A stretch of 64,000 nt of DNA from NCBI GenBank assembly GCA_030386875.1, contig CM059560.1, positions 49,828,757 to 49,892,756 on the forward strand. Direction: 5' to 3'. The DNA is from Morinoia aosen. Taxonomy: Eukaryota; Arthropoda; Malacostraca; Amphipoda; Talitridae. The translations under genes and the position numbers were made by a program. Below, piece after piece: positions 58,049-64,000 of the stretch (position 1 is its first letter; each line of letters opens with the position of its first letter). The notes under the pieces were generated by a model. The model was not told the DNA's origin. It saw nothing but the letters and a program-made list of their open reading frames with translations, and did no database searches.

Positions 58049-58390
58049 AACGGCCTTTGTGTTATGCTATCAGAATAGGTTTTTGCACAACGTCAGTTAA
58101 ATGGGTCTTTCTATTACGAGAGTATAATGGGTCTTCATATTATGTCACCATAACGGTCTTTGTATTATGCCATTAGAATAGTTTTTCGTACAACGCCAGT
58201 TAAACAGGTCTTCGAATTACGCCGGTATAATGGGTCTTCCAATTAGGCCGGTATAAGGGGTCTTTGTATTACGCCAGTATAACGGGTCTTTATAATATAC
58301 TAGTTACATGGGCCTTTCTACCAAGCCAGTATGACGGGTCTTTCTGTTACGCTGGTGTAACAGGTCTTTGTACTACGCTAAATAAATGTA
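58049..58390. repeat. 26-bp minisatellite, right part, about 13 units
   Basis: Tandem units in near-constant 26-base register, consensus TGGGTCTTTGTATTACGCCR + GTATAA, with TATAACGGGTCTTT steps throughout. Same unit as 55677-55796. Confidence 0.88.
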
Positions 58391-58400
58391 TTTTTCTATT

Positions 58401-58751
58401 GATTGTAAATTATTTTAAGCCTCTCTAACCACAATAGAGGTATTTCCCACGAGAGGTTAGAGGAAAGCGCCATTTAGTGTGGAACGCATCGAGATTGGGG
58501 ATTCTATGCATAAGTGGGTTCCCACAACCTGCGCGTAGAAACAGCAAGATTGAAAGACGTTTATGAAACAAAAGAAAAGTAGTATATACTCCAAAAAAAG
58601 CAGTGAACCAAGAAAAAATGATACATAACAAAGCAAAAACTACTCTATTTCAACAAAAGGAAAGCCTAACAAACTTTCAACTCGGGACCATACATGTTCT
58701 CTCCAGACTCACTAGTTCCCATAGATACAATAGTTGTATCCCTTTGAGCGG
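58401..58751 (+). mobile_element. Repeat family R1 copy next to the minisatellite
   Basis: Head TTATTTTAAGCCTCTCTAACC. Inner landmarks are CGCCATTTAGTGTGGA, GATTCTATGCATAAG and CAACTCGGGACCATACATG. Tail CCCATAGATACAATAGTTG + TATCCCTTTGAGCGG. No target duplication recognised. Confidence 0.78.
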
Positions 58752-59983
58752 TGAGACATCAACTAACTGTTCTGTTTACTTCGTTCTGAGTAGGACCATA
58801 ATTTTTTATCATCAAGCTTAGTGATGTGTCGGTTTAACGGGACGTTGAGGCGTACTCTCCAAAGGAACAGACTTTTATTGATCCAATATCGTGGAACTGA
58901 TTTGAAAGTACTTGAAGAAACGTAGATTGTTATGCACTTAGGAAATCGAATAAAATTGCTTCGTATTGCTTGTTTGTAACAATTACTTTGCATAATTCTA
59001 ATATGAAACAACCACTTTCTACAGCAACAGTTTTACGGGGTTACTTCGAAATACAACGGTTTTTGTGAAGAATTTTCCATAACCCACAGAAGTTGCAGTG
59101 AAGAATTTCTGAAAAGTGCTTCAGCTTGGGTCATACTTTTATTTCTACGGCATAACAACGCATGAGCAAGAATGAGGTGCCCATTTCTAACAGAACAGTT
59201 AAACGAAACTAAAGGTAAAATAAAACCAAGAAATAGAAAAATACCGGATCGAAGGCATTCCTGCTGAGGGTTTTCCGACTAAAGACTGCCTTCTAAACAC
59301 CATATAAAAAAAGAAAAAAGAAATGATGAAAGACTACGCCAACTAAATTTTTCCAACAAACACGGGCGTTCCTGTCGGGGGAACCAATGGGTACCTCTGA
59401 CAAATTCGAAGGAGACGAAGAAAAACAATTTCTAACGCTCTAGGGAAAACAATGTCCGATATCCAACTGAGATAAACAATACCAGATAACTGAGAGAGTG
59501 GGAATTACTATACGTTAGTAGTTGATGTCTAACAACGACGACAGTATCGGATGTCTGACGAGAACTGACAGTATGAGAGGCCTGATGAACTCAGATCATG
59601 TATGTCTGAAGAGGGCTGGCACTACAGAGAAATCCAACGCAGAGCCACAATAAGCACAGCCCTCAATTTCTCTAATCGAACTCACGATTGCCACTGGCTC
59701 TCGATGAATAATAACGCATGAAGCACTGTGAAAATCAGCGCAGTCACTGTTATTTTAATTTTAATGAATCTTAATCAATTTTACCCCAAAAGAGATAGGA
59801 CTACATTAAAAAGCTCACAGCATGCGCCGAGCCGTAAAACTTATATCACATCCAGCAAATCATCTACCGAGCTATCACACTTCACCACAAAGTTAGCGTG
59901 TAAAAACGCAAAGTAAGCGAAAAAATAGATTCAAGAAATTCAACAGTTACAGAGCCCATATCTGACGCCACACTCCATTGCAG
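58752..59983. other. Upstream DNA of the thin start exon
   Basis: AT-rich. A degenerate roughly 29-base repeat (GATGTCTGACGAGAACTGACAG-like steps) is seen at about 59520-59635. No TATA or initiator can be supported. Confidence 0.4.
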
Positions 59984-60005
59984 GCTGAACTAAGGAGAGG
60001 CGAGG
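59984..60005 (+). other. 5' leader part of the thin start exon
   Basis: An acceptor-like CCATTGCAG ends at 59983, giving a 22-base leader before the ATG. This implies at least one upstream leader exon outside the coding part. The pyrimidine run is weak, so transcription could also start here. Confidence 0.4.
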
Positions 60006-60143
60006 ATGTCGCAGCAGTTGGAGCAGCTGCTCACCTGCTGCATTTGCCTGGACCGCTTCCGTAACCCAAAGTTGCTACCATGCCAGCACTCCGTGTGCAT
60101 GGAGCCCTGCATGGAGGGCCTCGTCGACTACGTCCGGCGACAG
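60006..60143 (+). CDS. tn: thin coding exon 1 (first part of RING)
   Basis: Start ATG in GCGAGGATGTCG; residues 1-46 ending VRRQ at CAG|GTGAGG, phase 0. Carries five cysteines/histidine of the RING up to C35. GC-rich compared with flanks. The HSVCMEPC spacing (three residues between the last two cysteines) is the same as I recall for fly thin. Confidence 0.92.
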
Positions 60144-63100
60144 GTGAGGGCCTCACACCACCACCTGACCACTTTGCTTTATGATTTCCCACTTCCTGAC
60201 ACCCTGACCACTTTATGTTGGCTTTATGTGAATGATGCGTGGCCAGCCAAGCGTGCTTGATGAGTAGTTTGGTGTGCCTGAATGATGGGTATAGTCTGCT
60301 GTGTAAGAATGACAAGTAACGGGTTATGTGTAAGAGATGCGTAAATAATGGGTAGTCTGCTGTGTAATTAAGAATGATAAGTAGCCAGTCATGTGTAAGA
60401 ATGGTAAGTAACGAGTCATGTGTAAGAGATGTGTACATAATGGGTAGTCTGCCCTACGTGATTAATGGGTAGTCTTCTATGTGCTAAGGATATCATGTGT
60501 TAATGAAATAAAGATAAGATTGCCATGTGTAAGTGATAGGTACGCTTGAGTGCCAATGACGAGGCTAGAGACTCGTCGGACACCGTGATCAAAAAATTTG
60601 AGCAGTACCCAGTTTGAGCTCTACTGCATCTTAATTAAAATTAGAATCGCACCACCGATAAAAATCTGCCGTCGTTATTCTTCATATAGTGATTTTCCTT
60701 TCGAGGCCCTAAGGAGTTACGTGTTGAGTTTCTTTTAAACATTATGGATTTTCGTATTTGGATTTCTAGCGACGTGGCGGGGTGCAGCGGTATAAAAAAA
60801 AATGCTTTAAATTTTCATTAACTCCAATGTATTCATGAAAAAATTTCCAACCAAAGAAAAAAGAAAATAAAATGAAATAAATATATAAATTTAAAAATTG
60901 AAACGCATACCTTCCCGCACATCGTAAGGAAAAAATAGAGTGTATTTTGAGAGGAATCTTCATTGCTTTATAAGTGATTTATAACTAAGTGTACTCTTTA
61001 TACTGTATCGACAGCTTTTCCATGAAAAGGTACTGTAGCAAAGAGCTTATATGGGTGTGATCAAGAGATTACCCTTGGTCATAATGGGTGGACTGATAAC
61101 GCAAGGACCGTTCATTAAGGCTTAAAATACTGCATATCAAAATAGAGAGATCAACCTACTGTTGTAACTTCGCAGATTTTCGCTTATCGTGAGTGGTCCA
61201 TTTACACAACACCCGTGATAAACGAGCAAGGGACGACTGCAATAAAATGCTCTAGTTGCTAATTAGTTGGAATCTCGAATTATTCAAAAGGAAATTTCGG
61301 TAAAACCATAAAAAAGGATGTTCCCCCTATCACGGTCCAAAGTTTGGCGGTAAAAAAATCGTTGGAAAAGTTTTGCGGTCTATCACGTTGTGGTCAAAGT
61401 GTTAAGAACCATTAATTTGAAATGAATCGGTCCGCAGGTGAAGTGCCCGGAGTGCAGGGCGGAGCACCGCATCCCCTACAACGGCGTGCAGGGCTTCCCC
61501 AGCAACGTGACTCTGCAGCGCTTCCTGGAGGCTCAGATCGAAATCACGGGCGAGGCTCCAGACCCGCACACGGGTGAGCTTTGGTCACAGTCAAACGCGC
61601 CTTCTAACTCCGATGGGAGAAGCTAAGGCAGATGGTCCCAACTAAACGAGCGTATCAAAGTCGCGTTTTCAACAGCACAAACATTCTTTAATGTTGTAGA
61701 TTTGATTGCTAAAAATAACTTTTTTAGTTGAGTATTTTCAACGGAAAAGTTTTCGCGAAAATGCAGGGCTTTTGAGGTGTTATTTCGGCATGAATTACTC
61801 CTGCAGTGCATTTATTTTACGTTCTGCCTCATTTAGATAGTCTTTATCTCGGAATTTGCCTCAAACGAGACAGCGTGACATTGTTTGGGAAGTAACACTC
61901 TAGAGTAACGTCGCTGTCAGAATTGTGTGGAAGATCTTTCGGGATTTTGTAAGTTTCTTTCCTTCTATAAGAAGAAGAATTATCAGGCTAAAATTAAGTT
62001 TAGAATGACCTGCTTACGTTGACACAAAGATGCAGAATAAGGGACCAGATCATAGAAGGTACTGTGATACAATGACTACTATGTCCTAATGATCACAATA
62101 CCATTGTATGTTAAAATTGATAATACCAATTATAGTAAGAAAATACATCATGGAGTAAATAAATATGAAAATAATTATTCAAATACTATTACGACGGAGC
62201 TGAGCGCTATAAGTGTTTGAAATCGAAATACCACACAAGAGATCCGTACAAGTCATAAAATAACTATAAAGTGAAATCATTATGAAAGTACTTCCGCCAT
62301 TGTGCACAACGTATCATGAAGAGCCGATTACATACTGTCCTGATGCAAGACTGTTCAATCATTAGACAATACCACTCAAAAAATAGGTAAAAAATTTAAA
62401 ATATTTATCACAAGTGATACACCAGTAGATTGTTTGTTACGTCCTGTACAAGACACATTTGAGTATACCTACTTGTGGGCCCGAATACGTTCAGCGACTT
62501 TTAGGGCATCGTATCACCGAATTCGAAGTTACGTTCAACGAGGAATGTAACAGCGCTCAATTTATATTTCATTTGTTACGAGCAGGTCAGTTGATGGAAC
62601 GATGTGCAGTGTGCAACGAGAAGAACTACCTTTCCGTGTGTGCCCACTGTGAGAAAAAGGTGTGCGAGGCGTGCAAGGCAGCTCACTCTGAGGTGCTCAA
62701 GCGTGAGATAGGCCGCATAAATAACCAGGTATGTTTGCATTTGCGTATTTCTAATTTGAAGGGTTGTGACCTGTTCTCACTGTACAAGGGTGATTGGGTT
62801 AACCTGTTGTAAGGTAGTTGATTTGAAAAACAGTTCGCAGAAGTTGCGTTGACAACGTACGTATCAGCGACTACTATGCAACATTAACTATACTAGCGAG
62901 TAGACAACAATATATATTTGGCTCAGACAAATTGACTCTGTACACAAAGTTTCATGAGATGCATGCATATTTGACTAGCAGCAGCACAGATATAATTACC
63001 GTAATTCGTTTAATACTAAAGTGAAATGTGATCGAGAAAACGAGCATAATTTGACTTCTGAGAGGAAATTTTCAGTGTTTACATGTAAACGGTTTCAAGA

Positions 63101-64000
63101 TACAGCATAAATTTACACTCACAGGTGAAGCGAGCGGCCCACAGGTTGTCTGAGCAGCTGGAGAACGTCGAGCGAAGCATCACGTCACTCAAAAACAACA
63201 CCAACAGCATCACCGAGGAGATCGAAAACATTTCCACCAGGCTTCAGAAGGCCATCAGGGATCGGGGCGAGTACCTGAAATCAGAGGCAAGTTTTGAGCT
63301 AAAGATAATTTGTTTTTTATCAAAAAATACGTTCATAAAATTTTGTGTTTGTAACAGCAAAAGTAGAAGTTCACCAATTACCTAATAAAATGAAATTTTA
63401 GTGTGCATCCCGTTCACTTTTGTGTAGGGTTCTGATCCATCTTCTCAGGAAGCTTCCATATTTAAATTCTTCGACTGTGAATGGAGCAATTTAATTAAAA
63501 CGAATCAAATTAGGCGATAAAATAAACTTTCAACGCATCATTTTCGTATTTCGTACATGGTTTCTATTCAACTCCAATGGAAGCTTCCAAAATTAGGAAA
63601 TTGAGCACGACGAGTCACAAAGTAAGTTCGAAAATATCCGAGTGAAACACTCATGGTTACAGCTATTTTTTTCAACAATCTACGATGTGAGACGCATAGT
63701 GTAGAGACCAAAATCTATAAGCAATTTTAATTTCAGGTCCAAAATCAGTACAACGCAGAGATGCGCCACATGCAAAACTTGAAGGAGGGGCTGGAGTTAG
63801 AGATCGCCAACGTTCACTCGAACATCGACCTCGCTGAAAAGCACATGGACGACGATACACCTTGGGACGACGGCGAACTCATGGACACCAAAGACATTTT
63901 CCTCAAAACCATGGAGTTCATCAGGAGCTTCGACTACGACACGGGGGGAGATTATGGCAGGAAGACGCGCTTCATCCCACCGGATGATCTTAATAAGGTG
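60006..64000 (+). CDS. tn: Thin/abba (TRIM32-type) RING-B-box-coiled-coil protein, 5' part
   Basis: Join of exons 60006-60143, 61438-61573, 62586-62728, 63125-63286 and 63737-at least 63997: residues 1-280 of a longer protein cut by the window edge. RING: C11-x2-C14, C26-x-H28-x2-C31, C35, C49-x2-C52. The segment HRIPYNGVQGFPSNVTLQRF follows and is a hallmark of insect thin. B-box-like zinc module from C98 (CAVC...CAHCEKKVCEACKAAH). Coiled coil about residues 145-225, then WDDGELMDTKDIFLKTMEF. Known: Drosophila thin is a TRIM-NHL protein, a predicted E3 ubiquitin ligase at muscle Z-discs/costameres needed for myofibril integrity. The NHL repeats are expected downstream, outside the window. 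The match is from memory of the family, not a search. Confidence 0.9.
60144..61437 (+). other. tn: thin intron 1
   Basis: GT-AG, 1294 bases, phase 0. Contains an imperfect tandem repeat at 60230-60500. Confidence 0.8.
60230..60500. repeat. Imperfect tandem repeat in thin intron 1
   Basis: Steps of ATAATGGGTAGTCTGCTGTG and TAAGAATGRYAAGTARC + GRGTYATGTGTAAGAGATG recur about three times with unequal spacing (about 60280, 60350 and 60440). Confidence 0.75.
61438..61573 (+). CDS. tn: thin coding exon 2 (end of RING)
   Basis: Starts VKCPECRAEHRIPYNG with the last RING pair C49/C52. Ends phase 1 at ACGG|GTGAGC. The sequence is more GC-rich than both introns. Confidence 0.92.
61574..62585 (+). other. 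tn: thin intron 2
   Basis: GT-AG, 1012 bases, phase 1, acceptor TTACGAGCAG. AT-rich, nothing recognised in it. Confidence 0.8.
62586..62728 (+). CDS. tn: thin coding exon 3 (B-box-like module)
   Basis: Begins with the split Gly codon, then QLMERCAVCNEKNYLSVC; residues 92-139 ending RINNQ at CAG|GTATGT, phase 0. Eight Cys/His ligands in B-box-like spacing. Confidence 0.92.
62729..63124 (+). other. tn: thin intron 3
   Basis: GT-AG, 396 bases, acceptor TTACACTCACAG. Nothing else recognised. Confidence 0.8.
63125..63286 (+). CDS. tn: thin coding exon 4 (coiled coil)
   Basis: Residues 140-193, VKRAAHRLSEQLENVERS..., heptad-like Leu/Ile/Val spacing. The exon ends GAG|GCAAGT: the only end that keeps frame with exon 5 uses a GC donor. 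Confidence 0.85.
63287..63736 (+). other. tn: thin intron 4, apparent GC-AG intron
   Basis: Donor GCAAGT (the classic GC-donor consensus after AG), acceptor TTTAATTTCAG ending 63736. Length 450 bases, phase 0. Confidence 0.75.
63737..64000 (+). CDS. tn: thin coding exon 5 (cut by window end)
   Basis: VQNQYNAEMRHMQNLKEG... finishes the coiled coil, then the conserved WDDGELMDTKDIFLKTMEF. The final bases AAT AAG GTG may be coding or an AAG|GT donor at 63998; this cannot be decided here. Confidence 0.88.

Overview
The window looks like nuclear DNA of an arthropod, most likely an insect with a large, AT-rich, repeat-laden genome. Genes are split by GT-AG introns (and one apparent GC-AG intron), no bacterial-type gene clusters occur, and the one gene recognised with confidence matches the insect TRIM-NHL gene thin (abba, the TRIM32-type gene of Drosophila). 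The species cannot be named from this sequence.

Two protein-coding genes are well supported, both on the + strand. (1) A four-exon gene at 9977-17786 encodes a 1414-residue nuclear protein. It has an AT-hook-like motif, basic nuclear-localisation stretches, a long disordered middle, an acidic/coiled-coil segment and five clear C2H2 zinc fingers at the C-terminus (three, a spacer, then two). All four exons join in frame with good splice sites and a TAA stop. (2) The 5' part of thin/TRIM32 starts at 60006 and runs off the right edge: RING, B-box-like zinc module, coiled coil and the start of the linker. The NHL repeats would lie beyond the window.

The 42 kb between them, and the first 9.9 kb, hold no gene I can support. 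They do hold a rich set of repeats: two copies of one CR1/L2-type LINE (39947-42112 and 55797-58048, the second inserted inside a 26-bp minisatellite and broken by a single stop codon); at least seven copies of a roughly 360-bp non-autonomous element with 11-13 bp target duplications, one of which sits inside the first LINE copy so that the second LINE copy shows the empty site; a 535-bp foldback DNA element with an 8-bp target duplication; a decayed Tc1/mariner transposase; tRNA-derived SINE-like sequences; a GC-rich 166-bp perfect-geometry hairpin; and several minisatellites (51, 44, 26 and about 31 bp units).

The most unusual items are the 44-bp array that repeats a splice-donor-like CAG|GTAGGT sixteen times directly after an exon-like open segment, the roughly 20-fold CAGCTG E-box array on the same side as a muscle gene, and the hairpin-ended 360-bp repeat family. 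I found no CRISPR array, operon, rRNA gene or intact tRNA gene.
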